Assembly (NCBI GenBank): GCA_001949185.1
Contig: BDGG01000002.1
Coordinates: 634,349 to 698,348 of the forward strand
Source: Ramazzottius varieornatus
Lineage: Eukaryota > Tardigrada > Eutardigrada > Parachela > Ramazzottiidae
Direction: 5' to 3'
DNA length: 64,000 nt
Shown in pieces: positions 23,059 to 35,188 of this stretch (position 1 is the first letter of the stretch; every line of letters starts with the position of its first letter). The position numbers were made by a program, and so were the translations under genes. The notes below the pieces were generated by a model. It did not search any database, was not told where the DNA came from, and was given only the letters and a program-made list of their open reading frames with translations.

Positions 23059-25246
23059 ATGGCCGATTGGTGGTTGAAGGCAAATGTGTCAGGCTCGCAC
23101 TCTCCCTCTCTGGCCCCAATGCACTCTACGCCATTGCACGGCCTGGCGCCAACAGCTGCTCCCTCACCCATGGACGGTGATCCTCGGCATCGCCATCCTT
23201 CAGGCGCGGAAGAAGAGCCCCAGTCCCGTCTCCGAGCCAACACTTGGCCACTCAACCCCAACCTGCACGAAGATGAGCAAGAAGAGCAGTCCTCGCCGGC
23301 CCTGGCGCCTCTCCCTGAAGAAGACGGCAGTGGGACGTCGGAAAGTGTTGAGAATGTCTGCCAGAGGGTCCCGGGAGAGGTTGTCTCGTCTGGAAAGTCA
23401 GCTGGGAAGAAGAACAGTGCAAGGAGGAATCCCTGGGGTAACATGTCGTATGCGGACCTGATCGAGAAATCAATTGAAAGCTCACCTGACAAACGACTCA
23501 CGGTAATGCTTATGCCATCTTGCATACCTATGATGTCACGCTGCTTCACCTGACCAGTGGCTCACCGCCCGTACAGCACGTACTGGCTCATGACGTCATG
23601 CGTCAGTGCTGATCATACGGCCGTTAATGTCCGCTTTCAGTGTCTTCCCATATTTTACCATGCGTGACGACTCTTTTTCTTCCTTTCAGCTCTCTCAGAT
23701 TTATGATTGGCTAGTCCAGAATATTCCCTACTTTAAGGAGAAAGCCGATGCCAACAGCGCTGCGGGATGGAAGGTAAAGAAAATTTTCAAGTGAAGTGTT
23801 GTGTAATGCGCGAGCGAAACAGGATGAATGTGAAATCGACTTTGACCTCATTTCCGTTTCTGAAGTGGAGCAATTCGATGTAAAGGGGTGTTCTCTATTT
23901 CAGAACTCGGTTCGACACAATCTCTCCCTGCACAATCGTTTCATGCGAGTGCAGAACGAGACGGGGACGGGCAAGAGTTCGTGGTGGATCGTCAACCAGA
24001 GCGCCAAGTTCGACAAGCCCTCACGACGTCGCGCAGCCACCATGGAGCCCAAAGAACACGATAAACGCAAGCCGGGACGTCTGAAGAAGGGGCTGCTAAA
24101 AGATGACTACCAGCGCAATGGCAGTCCCATCCTGGGCAGTGCGGACGGCTCCACAGGAGACCTCTCTGGCTACGCTCAGCACTCCCTGACTGATTTCCGA
24201 TCTCGTGCCGACTCTGCAGCCAGCTGCTACTCGTGCTTGTCGCCCAGGTCGCCCACTCCTTTGGACGATCATCCCTCGCCCACCATCTCACCCCATGCCT
24301 GGCATTCTCCTCAACCACCCACAAACCCATCCACAAGTAAGGCCGAAAACTAATCCTTGCTCCATAGATGAAAAACCCGAGAAATCCATCTCCGGCTGGA
24401 CATTTCTGTTACTGTAAGAAACAATGTCATGCTTTTCCATACCAGATTGCACATTTTGTCGTGATTTCGACCATCTTTTACAAAACGGGCCATTGCCTAT
24501 TTTCTACGATAAATTTTCTACCAAAATTTCCGAATACTCGAAACGGCCCGTCAGCACTGCCGGTTTTCTACGATAACATATTAATAACATTGATAACATA
24601 TTAATAACATTAATAACATTTCTGCTGAGTGTCAGGAAGAACGGGTTACCTTTTGGTAAATTTCTTCTTGGACCGGCAACCTATTATGCGATCGATATCA
24701 CCAGCCTTTAATGACATCCGTTGCTCTGGTTTTGCAGGCTTTAATTACGAGAGCGATTTCTCCAGCCAGCTAGCCAAGACGATGCGGCTGAGCGATGCTA
24801 ATAATCGATCGATGAACGGTAGCAGCACTGCCACCCCCGTCAGTAGCAGCTACGCACCTTTCGCTCCGGCCCTCGACACGACCCTCTCGGGCTTCTTTCA
24901 CAACACACAGAGGTCTTTTCCTTCCATCCCCGAAGAGCCCAGATTGAATTTCTTTAACGGTACTGCACATGACACTCATCACGACGCCTACCACAATCCC
25001 CAGCACACCATCACATCAGCCAATCACGCCAGTGGCGGCAACTTTAGCACACTCAGCCACTATCCATACCAGTGGTCCTCATTGCCACACGATCTAGAGT
25101 CCATCGCGGCCGAACCCGTCCATTCGTTTGATTTTGACTGGGAAGAATTACTGCAGCAGGAAGCCGCCATCGAGCGCATGCAACACGGCGGACACGTCCA
25201 TACTATCGTCCAACCGCCCCATCACAACGATGGTCATCGCCTGTAA
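23059..25246 (+). CDS. foxo: FoxO forkhead transcription factor
   Basis: Four exons: 23059-23502, 23690-23773, 23904-24336, 24738-25246, totalling 489 residues. The forkhead domain spans about residues 122-215: [59 protein letters not shown]. All three Akt/PKB phosphorylation motifs of the FoxO class are present: RLRANT with T62, RRRAAT with T222 at the end of the domain, and RSRADS with S280. A basic stretch KRKPGRLKK follows the second motif as nuclear localisation signal. The C-terminal part is rich in Ser/His and ends with an acidic/aromatic patch (FDFDWEELL) that may serve transactivation. In animals FoxO acts in the nucleus downstream of insulin/PI3K/Akt signalling, controlling stress resistance, growth and lifespan. 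Introns split the forkhead domain at KRLT/LSQ and GWK/NSV. The start is the first ATG after a UTR acceptor. Confidence 0.93.
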
Positions 25247-25784
25247 AACGTCCAAGGAGATAAACTTATCCGAGCCGAGAAAGAAGAGAAAAAGATTTGT
25301 CAAGTTGTATTAGCAGAGTCTTTTTGATTTTCAAATACAAAAAGAGTAATGGGAGATTATTTGTTCGTTATATTGAATTTTTAGTTTGCCCTTCTGATCG
25401 GTGTTTTCTCGAACGGTTCTCGGTATGGATGACGGTGGACAAAAGTGTGACTCTCTTCTGGTGTTACTTGTTGGATTTTTATGGCTTTGCCAAAAACAAC
25501 AAATTATTAATCGAAATTTTCTTTTATAGTAGGAACTTCATCTTATCATTTCATTCTTACTTTGTGCATTTTATTTCTGCTGACTCTTACTCTAATCGAA
25601 CGTCTCTCTTCTAGCTACAGCCGTATCTGTCTTACCCAACTGTTCTACCTTGTTCTTTGATTTTGTTTTACGTTTCGGTTTTTTCTCTCGATGTTTCGAC
25701 GTTTTTGGTCTGTCCTGTTGGCGCGGTGGTTAGAATGGTTTCCCCGATAAACATTGTTGTACTTGTTAGCCATGCTGGCGTCTA

Positions 25785-25790
25785 AATAAA
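25785..25790 (+). terminator. FoxO polyadenylation signal
   Basis: AATAAA in TCTAAATAAAATACC, 539 bases after the FoxO stop. It is the first canonical signal downstream and gives a 3' UTR of ~0.55 kb. Confidence 0.5.
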
Positions 25791-26651
25791 ATACCTCCAC
25801 TGATATTCGTCAACGTTGGGTTCTCGGTTAACTTAGCGCATTGTACATGCTGGCCGCCAGCCAGAACAATTATCAGACGGAAGTGCTGGTGTCAGCTTAC
25901 AGCATGGCGTTGTTGTCTTTTCTCCGCAATGGTCCTAGGCTAGTAGCATGTGACCGCATTGTTACTGATCTGCTGTACCACCCTATCTTTTCCGGTTTCG
26001 TGCACTTGCCGACGGTGTAGAAATATGGCTGATACCACTATTACTTAACATGAGACATTCCTCCCGATGTCTCGCAGAAAACAGCAACTTATTTTGTCGG
26101 CGAATTAGGCGGGTTGGCTCTTTTCTGACATGATTCTCTAGCGAGGGAACCGCCCGACTCCATTGAAAGTGATAATGCAAGTATAACTCATCACTGATGA
26201 GGTCCCTGCTTATCGTGTCTGCTACAAGATTTCAGGATGGAAAGAAATCTTGATAGCAAAGCTATCGACTTCTGGCCCCTGCACGCACAACGTTTGCACG
26301 TTTGAGCGCTTTGGGTTCACGCAAAGAACGTCGAGGGTCGGCCCCGGGCACAGCATGACTTGTCCTGTCAAGTTAATTTTCAGTGCAGCCCGTAACAGAA
26401 AACAGAAGTAGAGTGATAAAATCAAAGAGGATACCGGCACATATATTAATGGTATGTAGTATGTACTGTAGTTTCGCTGCGTCGACCGTCGGCCCATGCG
26501 CAGCGCGACTGGAACTTCGAGGGGATTTTAACCGGATGTCCTTTTTGTTCTTTCAACACGAACAGGACAGCATGCCCAAACGACACACGTCAATCCAGTT
26601 GGAGCCGTCTCCCAGATCTTAACGATGAAGAGTCCCGGGTTTTCCTGGCTG
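25791..26651. other. Spacer between FoxO and oxidase copy A
   Basis: No recognisable gene or repeat. Short frames on both strands carry no motif. Confidence 0.4.
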
Positions 26652-27215
26652 ATGTCCTTAGTCCCCATTCGGATCATCGGAACCGGTGCTGCAGGTTTGG
26701 CGGCGGCACTTCGACTGCACGAGTATGGCTTCGGCAATGTGCGCATTCTTGTAGCGCACGGCAGAAGTGGAGGCCGAGTTTCCAGCAAAAAATTCGGTTA
26801 GTTTCACCTGACATTCTGAAACTTTGCAAGTGTTTGCGCAACTTACGCTATTGTTCTGACTGGTTTATATTCCCCCATTAAAGGAGGACGAAAAAGAAGC
26901 TTACCAGAAGCTTCGCTTCAGTTTTCGAGCCATGTGCTAAGAAAACTGAGAAGTAAAAAGCTGCGACGAGAACACCACCAGGAAATCAGTGATGGAAAGT
27001 TTCGGAACAATCGTAGAGGATGGGTTCCCCGAACACCTTGTCCAGCTTAATGACAAAGCTAACGAGCCGCTTCGAAAGGCATTACTCGACTGGTTCATTA
27101 TGCAACCAAATTCCTATCATCGTTTTGTTATTCAGTCATTGTCAGTCTCTGGATGACACTTAAGGGTTCGGCTGGCGGACAACAGTTTTACTGATCTGAG
27201 CCGAATGTCGGCGGA
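26652..27215 (+). pseudogene. Polyamine oxidase copy A, 5' fragment
   Basis: Remnant of a flavin amine oxidase, paralogous to the intact gene at 38.5 kb. 26652-26796 matches exon 1: RIIGTGAAGLAAALRLHEYG, the FAD-binding fold. The residue matching the ribose-binding Glu is Ala (ILVAHGRSGGR versus [11 protein letters not shown]). Exon 2 (EYGAQWIHG) is missing. About 26883-27105 matches exon 3 (FGTIVE, LVQLNDKANEPLRKALLDWF) with frame breaks. 27178-27215 matches the start of exon 4 (FTDLSRMS). Homology then stops and resumes only at ~34870, so the gene is split by an insertion and dead. Confidence 0.8.
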
Positions 27216-28246
27216 ATGTAAATGGTATTCGGGCAGACTGACTTTTCGAGTGTCAAAAAATGAGCAGACAGATTTTCTTGACAGAACCTTGGGAGAACCT
27301 CAGCTGACGAAAAAATGGCCGTATTTTTTTCCATCGAACTTCTGCCAAGAACTCTGGCAGTTCTTTTGCGAGCTCGAGGATGCGCCAAGTCTGCCATCTT
27401 TCGGTCGACATTGATCCCGCAAACTGCTGATTGATTTTGCTTCCGTCAACACGGAATACTGCACCATGCAATCCATCTCATGATCTAAATTACTACTGAA
27501 ATCGGGTCAATCGATCGCTTTGTTCTCTAGTTTTCGGTGATGTTACAACACTGATTTCTATCTGTCGGCATTGTACTTCCGGAAGTTGTGATTAATCTGA
27601 CCGCTCATCTCTGCCATCTCTCACCTTCGTTTTCGGTACTACGTAAATATTGACCCTCCATGCCCTGGGTACTTATGTTTCGCGTCAACAGCTGACTAGA
27701 GATGGCAAAAGTGTGATTTACCGAAATTAACCGAAACTAAATCGAACTTTTCGATTTGGTACGAGAAGTTACCGAAACCGAAATTATCGGTGTGAGCCTC
27801 GCACCAAAAAATCGATTTCGGTATGCGTCCACACCAAATCGACACCAAATCGAAGTATTTCGGTATACCAATGAAACATCAAAGTTGATAATGGTTGATT
27901 TTGGCGGCTTTGATTAGAGTGATTAAGTACGGAGGGCTCTCCGAACATCGCAAATCTGTTAATGTGCCCCTTCGTAAATCTGCGTCGTGGACAATTGATT
28001 CCATTGCCTTTTGATTAGCATGATTCAATATCAAGCCAAACGCATCAGAGAAGCAGGTAAACTGGAAATTTAGCTAGGCCTCCCTTAAAACAAATCATCC
28101 AATCAAGGACTTCTCTGCTTCTCCCATAATTGAATGCTCCTGTTCAAATTTCGAACCGCCAATTCCCCACTCTAATTTCGAGACGAACGATCGTTCGCAA
28201 GTATCTCCTCTTTGCATTCCCCTACGAATCATCTCCTGCGCTCAGG

Positions 28247-29472
28247 ATGGCCTCTTCACACGAGAGACAACGTATCGTGGCGGATCTCGAGACGCTGATC
28301 GTGGCCGAAGAGGTTGTTTCGCTGCTGTGTGACGATTACGATGAATTACCCCCTACGGAAGATGCAGAGAATCTGACGTCGCCTCGGAACATTCTCAGTC
28401 TGACCTCCGCTACTCGCTACCTGTTGCCCCGAACAGAGGTACCGAATAGTAAACACTTCTTCCATAACGTTCTACCAAAGCTGGACAACGATCGCTGGCG
28501 GCAAGAAGTGAGAATGTCCAAGGAGTCTTTCCGGAATTTGCAACGGCCGCCATCCCGTATTCCGGAACAAATCCCGACATCAACAAACTCGTCCCGTATA
28601 CCAGCTCGTCGTCTTCCTTTACCGTCTCGGCTGCGAAGGCACACCTGTGGGCAAGATCGCGCGACGTTTTGGAATATCCGAAGGAAGTGTGGAATTGTAC
28701 TGTGAACGTTGTTTGAAGGCCATCCTCTCTCTGGAAAAGACGTATGTTACCTGGCCGAACAAAGAGCAAAAATCCCGGATGAAGTAGCGCATTCTTACAG
28801 TCTGGTTTTCCTAACTGCATCGGATTTGCTGATGGAACAATCATCGTTCTTGCGAAGAAGCCGTCGCTGGGTGGGTCAGCCTATTTCAGCCACACGAATA
28901 AGTACGGAATTTCCGCTTTGATTGTGTGTGATTGTCAACGACGTATCTTACATGTCAATGCGGGTTTCTGTGGTGCTGCCCATGATAACAGAGTCTACCG
29001 GCACAGCAAGTTGAACTCGAGCGATCGCTCGTTCTTTGAGGCGGGGGAATATCTGCTAACTGATAGCGGGTTTGCCGTTAGCGGGCATATTATTCCCTGT
29101 TACAAGAAGCCTGCTGCCGAAAGGATGGACAATGAGAAATTTAACAATATTCTGGCGAGTGCGCGAGTAGTGAATGAACACTGTATTGGGATGGTAAAGG
29201 GAAGATTCCCTTCTCTACGCAGTTTGAATTTTCCTGTTCGTACGGTTAAGGAGCACAAAAAGGTAATCTTCTACACAAGAACTTGCGTCGTTCTCCATAA
29301 CTTCTTACTGGATGACTTGTACGACTCAGACTGGGGGAAAGAAAAAGACAAGGACGTGAACGGATTTCCGGAAACAACTCGTCAGACAGGACCCGTCAAC
29401 GCGATCGGGAGAAGGGAACAAGTGAAGCGAATAGTTCTAGAAAATAACGGGTACTTTTACACCGACGCTTGA
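28247..29472 (+). pseudogene. PIF/Harbinger transposase (DDE_Tnp_4), frameshifted
   Basis: Starts MASSHERQRI at 28247. The helix-turn-helix part is readable as LYRLGCEGTPVGKIARRFGI in a shifted frame (about 28614-28680), showing at least one frameshift, and another shift precedes the catalytic core. The core holds GFADGTIIVL (first Asp), GAAHDNRVY (second Asp) and NEHCIGMVKGRFPSL (Glu), so the DDE triad is preserved. The intact frame 28918-29472 covers the last two catalytic residues. Known Harbinger transposases need the partner Myb-like protein encoded on the other strand. Confidence 0.75.
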
Positions 29473-30679
29473 TCAAGCGAAGTTTCTAGCTTTTTAAGTT
29501 CGATACGAAGTTTCAACGATTCTCTTTCCAGTAAAGAATTTCTTTCGATCTGTCGCATTTCCGCTAGTTCCCCTTGGCGACTCTTCTCACGTTCTTCTCT
29601 GTCCAGGTACTCTTTACGCTCTTGTCGAGCCAGTTTGTCCTTCTCAAACGCCAGTCGTTCGCGCGTCTGTTGTTGGATGACTTCCGAAAGACTGAGAGGC
29701 TTGGCCTTTCCCTTCTTGATGATGCCTTTTGAAGGTCCCGGCGGACTGGCTGCAGGAGTACAATCAACATCTCCCTCATCCTTACATTTTATAGTTGATT
29801 GGTTTGCCGAAATGGCATTCAAAAACTCAACGTGTAGTCTGGTACTGTTACAGCCAGTCAAGCATAATGTATACAGGCGAGTGTGACGTTAACTGTACCC
29901 TGAGTAGGTTGCTCCACTTCCGGTGCTTTCGTGGTGCATGACGTCATCCGCTACTTCATCCAGTCCGATATCCTCGTCAACTGTTTCTACGTCCTCGTTC
30001 ACAGGGAGACCGTTCTCATCCTCGTTCTCGTCGATAGGGTCAGTGTTGTCCATCACAGCTGGAGGAACCATCGACGGTCGATCACAGTTGATCGGATGAA
30101 GACGATCCCAGAGATAACACTTCGTTAGTAATTTCTCTGCGAACAGTAAACGGCATGAGACTGGTGGAACCATAGCAAAAAATAATTCTCGACCGATCGG
30201 TCGAAAAACTTACTTCTGACTGTATCGATCTTCGCTCGCTCATCCAAATCATCAATGCCTGTCCCAGTTTGACTCACAAGCTCGTCGTGGGCCTTTCTGT
30301 AGGACGTTTCGAGGCTTTTGAGCTTGGAAGTTACCTGCGCGAGCGATCGCTCGAAGCCTCGTGCTCGCAGATATGCCGTGATCTCTTTCTCCAGAGCAAT
30401 TCTCGTCTTCCCCGAAGTATTCTTCCTTCCAGAGCCTTTGTCTTTGGATGTGAACTTCCATCGATCCAGATTATCGGGATCCTGGAGCCAGTCAACTAGA
30501 GCGCTCTCAGCAGGGGAATTGGTCCACTTGTCGTAACGCCGTTCGTTGCTGGGAGGTTTCTCTTTCGCCCCTGTTTTTGCCTTTCCTCCGACGGCTGGAC
30601 CACTGACCTTGTTCTTAAGTCGGGACGGCATCATACTGGAGGGGATGGACATGGTCAGAAGCGATCGATCGATCGACAT
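29457..30679 (-). CDS. Harbinger accessory Myb/SANT-like protein
   Basis: Three exons: 30679-30214, 30136-29899, 29844-29457, totalling 363 residues, all in frame with GTAAGT and other GT donors. The N-terminal region has a tryptophan-rich SANT/MADF-like pattern (YDKWTNSPAESALVDWL, RWKFTSKDKGSGRK). The middle is acidic (DENEDENG). The C-terminal third is a long charged coiled coil (RERLAFEKDKLARQERKEYL). It overlaps the transposase stop tail to tail. In Harbinger elements this protein binds the transposon ends and brings the transposase to the nucleus. Its frame is intact although the transposase is broken. Confidence 0.65.
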
Positions 30680-30984
30680 GTGATTGTTGAGACAGAAGCG
30701 CGGGTGACATCGAGTCTGATACAGCAGAAGCAACGAAAATGAAATTTGGTTTGTCTACTTATCCAGCCTTCGAGCCGGAGAAGCAGAGAAGTAGAGAAGC
30801 AGATATGCAGACAATTGCACAGCCAATCGTTGGACAAAACAGGGCCGGATCAGTGACTCATCGTTTCGAGAAATTTGAAATTACCTTCTTCTCTGAACTT
30901 TGGTACTATTGAGCCTAGCCAGTAAAGTCCGCCTCAAGATTTCGGATTTGCAACATCGCGCATCCACTTTCCTGGGCTAGAGCA

Positions 30985-31410
30985 CTGAGCCGCAGGTCCA
31001 AAAGTATGCTGCAACTGTGCTGCGCACATTACCAGGGCGCTGCACGCTACACTGTGCTGCACAACTTTCATGCCCAGTGGCTAAGCAGCTGTGCTGCAGA
31101 TGCACGTTGACCTGGTGTAACTGCGCGGAACGCCAATGTATTGAGGTGGTTTGTAATTCAGTCAGTCAGTGAAATCGGTAGTCAACCTGGAGAACGTTGC
31201 CGTAAAGTACGGCAAAGCTGAGACGGCTGACGTTCGAATGCCCAAAAACTGTAATTTTTGTCAGGTTTCGGTAGGTGCATCTGCGCGGTAGTCTATGGCT
31301 TTCTGCTGTATGCTGTGCTGTGCCGCACAAATTTCGTCAGTTCACACGCTGTAGCTATGCTGCAGCACAGCACAGATGCAGTGCGGTGCAGCGCATGCGG
31401 CCAGATTCCG
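30985..31410. repeat. GCTGTGCTGC-rich segment
   Basis: Many copies of TGTGCTGC/GCAGCACA occur in both orientations, for example near 31015-31090 and 31300-31400, partly complementary to each other. It lies between the Harbinger element and the hAT coding region and may be subterminal hAT sequence or a small fold-back element. Confidence 0.4.
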
Positions 31411-31486
31411 TGCTCCATCCTGGGCCTTCTGAATCCGCTGTGTTTAGGTTCTATTCTTTGTGTCGTATTCTGAATTGAGGTACAGG

Positions 31487-33837
31487 ATGAACAGACGACT
31501 AAGTTGGACTCAGGAGTTGGCCAGAGACAGAGAGGAGAGTGCTGAACGAGAAGCAACGCGCCGTGAAATGGATGGGAAGTCGGATGACCTGATGGACGTC
31601 GACGTAGCTTCACCAGCCGCTGCAAGCTCAACCTCTTCTACCCAGTCAACAGCAAAGAAGTCTTTCTCAGCAGACGTCGAGCAGCTGTTTACAAGTACTG
31701 GACCCACGACGTCAAGAATAAGCTTTACCAGTGCAACTACGGTACGAAGAAATATCGCGATTCCAACTCCAGCACCATCCTGAACACGCATACATCTACG
31801 CACGCAAACCGGATTGCCGATAAGCCTAAGCCACCAGCGAACAAGCACTTCCAACTGAAAGAAGATTCGGGAAATCCAAAACTCAGCCTCAAGCAAAACG
31901 CGCTGATCGATGAAACGTTGAAACGCTTGCTTACTGCCCGTAACCTTCCTTTCTCTTTTGTCGACTACACAGAATTCAGTGAGTTCACCCAAGCATTGTG
32001 TTCTTCTTACACTCCTCCCAGCAGAAACACTCTGAAAGCCTGGTTGTTCGCACAACACGAAGCTTAGAAGATAAAGGTAAACTATTCCCTGAAATAATTC
32101 GAAATAATTGGAATTGTCGAAATTTCTTTCGAATTGATTGATTTTACTTGATTAGATCAAAGCCGAACTGGAAGCGGCGCCAGGCAAGATCTCGTTAACG
32201 CTGGACGGTTGGACATCGGTGGCTCAAGATGGTTACTTAGAAGTTACAGTTCACTGGGTGACTTCCGACTTCGAGATCCGAAGAGTGCTGCTGGATATTC
32301 GGCAGCTGCCGGCGGAGCACAGTGCTGACAAAATCCGGGAGACTCTTCTCGGCATTCTGCGCGACTTCGAGATAGCCCATAAAACTTTGGGCCACACTAT
32401 GGATGGGGCAGCTCCTATGAAAAAGTACTTCGAGGACATTCTGTCAGGGTTACGACTCGAAAAAGAAAACAGAAACTTGTCAACCGAAAGTAAGTTTTAC
32501 TGTTCAACAAAACTGGCCAAGTTCGAGTAGAAATAAGTGTCGTATTCCAGCCGACTTTTGCTTAATTCATAGCTTTTTGTTTCCAGTTTCGGAATTCCGC
32601 GTACGATGTATTTGCCATATGGTAAACAACGTTGCCGAAGTGGGACTGACTGACGACACACGAATAGTGGATCGCGTACGGAAGTTGGTGACAGCTTTGC
32701 GAAGAACGAAAGCCAAGACGCTGCTGAAAAGCATCACGAAAGTGAAGCATGTGAAACTTCCGCTAGACGTTTCGACAAGACGGAACAGCACACTCTACAT
32801 GTTGAAAGGTGCGTACAAAGCCAGGCACGATCTAAAGAAGTACGTGAACCTTTACGCGAGCGATCAGAAGAACCTACTCGCCGATAACGAATGGGAAGAC
32901 GTAAAGCAGATGGCAGAGTTTCGTGAACCGATGGACAAAATTACCACGGAGTGCTCCGGTTCAAAAGAGCCAACTTTTCATCTAGAGAAGCCGAGTTTGC
33001 GCCAACTTCAAAAACATTTCGAGGGAAAACAATCTTGATTGTCATGCTTCTATTACTATTGGGCCCAACGAAATACAGTATGATATTTTATACGAAGATT
33101 ATTTTTGCAGAAAGTTCGATCAACTGGCGGAACGGTACGATATCAAGCCTTGCATCTTTTCAGAATACAGATCATGTTAGCTGATACCGTTTTATTTCAG
33201 AAAGCCAACTTGAAAGCCACTGCAGTCAATATGGAAACAAAGCTGAAGACCACCATGAAAGATAGTTGGTCGCAGGAGGTTATGCATCTCGGTCTTCTAC
33301 TGAACCCTTGTGTAAAGACCAACGCGTTCGAAACTTCTCAGCGAAAGCTTGAAGCGACAACGCTCCCGAAGAAATACGCCGCATGCTGCAGTACGCAGCC
33401 TGTCGGAATTCCGGATATAGAACAAGCTGAAGTTGGGTCTTCCGTTTTGAGCGAGTTTCTTCAGACAATCAACCGTGGTCCTTCGAACGAGCAAACGGAG
33501 GTCGACAAGTACTTAGGAAGCTCGGCGGAACCAATGTGCAAGCCTTTAACATGGTGGAAGAATCACAAAGATGTTTACCCCTTTGTCTCGAATGGTCATC
33601 GATTTTATGGCTGTGTGTGCTTCGTCGCTTGAGTCAGAACGTATGTTTTCACACGGTGGTAAGATCATTACTGATCTGCGCTCTAGCCTGTCAAGCAACA
33701 CTGTTCAAGTTGCAATGTGCCTAAAATGCTGGTATTTCCATGAATTTTCGAAGATCGATCTGACGAGCCCGTTGAGCTATTCTGAATTCGGTAATTTTAA
33801 GTCTGATTTTGTTTTGGTCTGTAATACAGAAAACTAG
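31487..33837 (+). pseudogene. hAT transposase, frameshifted
   Basis: N-terminal MNRRLSWTQEL frame, then in another frame a BED-finger-like block (LYQCNYGTKKY ... HTSTHANRI) and LPFSFVDYTEFSEF, ending at a stop (HEA*). The core follows: ISLTLDGWTS (conserved catalytic-region motif), RVRCICHMVNNVA after an in-frame intron (GTAAGT at about 32489, acceptor near 32587), and the C-terminal dimerisation region WWKNHKDVYP then, one frame over, SSLESERMFSHGGKII. Frame breaks near 31650, 32065 and 33590 make it inactive. The hAT assignment rests on the WW and SxxSERxFS C-terminal motifs. Confidence 0.72.
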
Positions 33838-33936
33838 AAACTGTTTTCGGTATACCGAATGTTTTGGTGTGATTTGGTGTGGTAGATCGAAAGTTCGGTG
33901 TGGAGCTCCCACCAAATCAAACTTACTCATGTGTAG

Positions 33937-34869
33937 TGTCATTTTAATCATTATAATAGGAAATCGATTCTAATAATTAAAATCGTTTTAATTGTGCGGG
34001 TTGTTGTTCACTTGATTGATTGATCCATAATTGGACATCGAATTTCAATTTTAATAATTTAAATTCGTCTTCCTGCTTTCTGTTTGGCGCGTACTTTTTC
34101 TCCCGTCGATTTTCTGCCGCAAACGTTCTCTGCGATTTTTTCATAGGACATTTTCGTTTGCTATCACGTGTTTTCTGTGACATCATTTCTGATTGATTTA
34201 TCAACTAGGAAGTGAACTAATTTCAAAATCTCATCAGGTCAGCAGGTCCCACAGAACGAAAACGTCACCAGAACCAGGTGGAAAAAATCATGTCATCAGC
34301 ACGTGATCGGCTCGCGTCGGTCAGCTCGATAAATTTAGTTGGTCGTATATTCCGAGTAGCCAAAAAAAAGACCTGACCGAACTGAAAATTTCAACCGCAT
34401 CAGCAACCGGACGTGTTGTTTATCAAAATTTGTGATCGGTAGTGAGACTACGTAAAACGATATGGGATCGCGTTCGTTGATAAGAGAGTTCCGGCGGAAG
34501 TAAGGCCACACCGGATGTTAGATTATTATCAAAACTGTTTATCGTGATCCGAAGTGACTTTAGTATGATCTGGATAATATTGGTCATCTGATTCGGGAAA
34601 TTTCGCGATTGTATCTGGCCCGAAATTAAATTTATGTTTATGAACAATATCCGAAAAGCAGCTGACAGTCTGCTTACTGATATTCTGCCGACATTCGGCG
34701 ACGGAAACTGCGCAGTTTACCCATGCCCCTCTGCTCAAAATGTACGGGTAAAATTTAACACTTCTGCGCAGACACTACGTAAGAATGTCAGCAGAAAATT
34801 CCGAAGGTTCTTAAGCAGAAGCTCGGCCGACTAGATCGAAAATGGTGGCTTTTTTTTGCCGACGGGAAC
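33937..34869. other. Unassigned part of the insertion in oxidase copy A
   Basis: About 0.93 kb between the right end of the hAT element and the point where oxidase homology resumes. A+T-rich, no domain seen. It may be a remnant of another insertion or a former intron. Confidence 0.4.
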
Positions 34870-35188
34870 ACGTCGGCGACCTTACGATTCGTTCGAAGGT
34901 TCCCCTGTCGGACGTCCTTCACACGCCCTTCCTCACACATAATCCTCAACAATGCCGTAAGGATGATCCACTTCGAACCATCCATCCTTTTGCTACCAGT
35001 TACCGTGCGATGTGGTGACGGAGATACCTTCAAAGCCCGACACGTCATCTTCACCGGCTCGCTAGGCGTTCTCAAAGCTCGGCCATCATTCTTTGATCCC
35101 CCGCTCTCAACGAAGAAACGTCAAGCTATCGAGAAAGCTGGTTTTGGAAGCACATGCAAGATCTTCCTGCAGTTCGAGCGACCATTCT

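Larger units (their letters stand above)
28105..30795 (+). mobile_element. PIF/Harbinger-like transposon, two ORFs
   Basis: Bounded by short inverted ends ACTTCTCTGCTTCTCC at 28109-28124 and its mirror GGAGAAGCAGAGAAGT at 30776-30791. It carries a DDE_Tnp_4-type transposase on + and a second, convergent gene on - encoding a Myb/SANT-like DNA-binding protein. This two-gene layout is typical of Harbinger elements. It lies within the hAT element, so it inserted later. The exact outer boundaries and the target duplication are uncertain. Confidence 0.7.
27696..33936 (+). mobile_element. hAT-family transposon with a nested Harbinger
   Basis: The left end CTAGAGATGGCAAAAGTGTG at 27696 and the right end, whose reverse complement starts CTACACATGAGTAAGTTTG at 33936, are imperfect terminal repeats. 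Both are followed inward by subterminal ACCGAAA / ACCAAATCGA / CGGTATACC repeats (27720-27870 and 33845-33920). A broken hAT transposase lies in the right part. The left part is interrupted by a Harbinger element. The whole sits inside oxidase copy A. No perfect 8-bp target duplication was found, as expected after decay. Confidence 0.65.
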
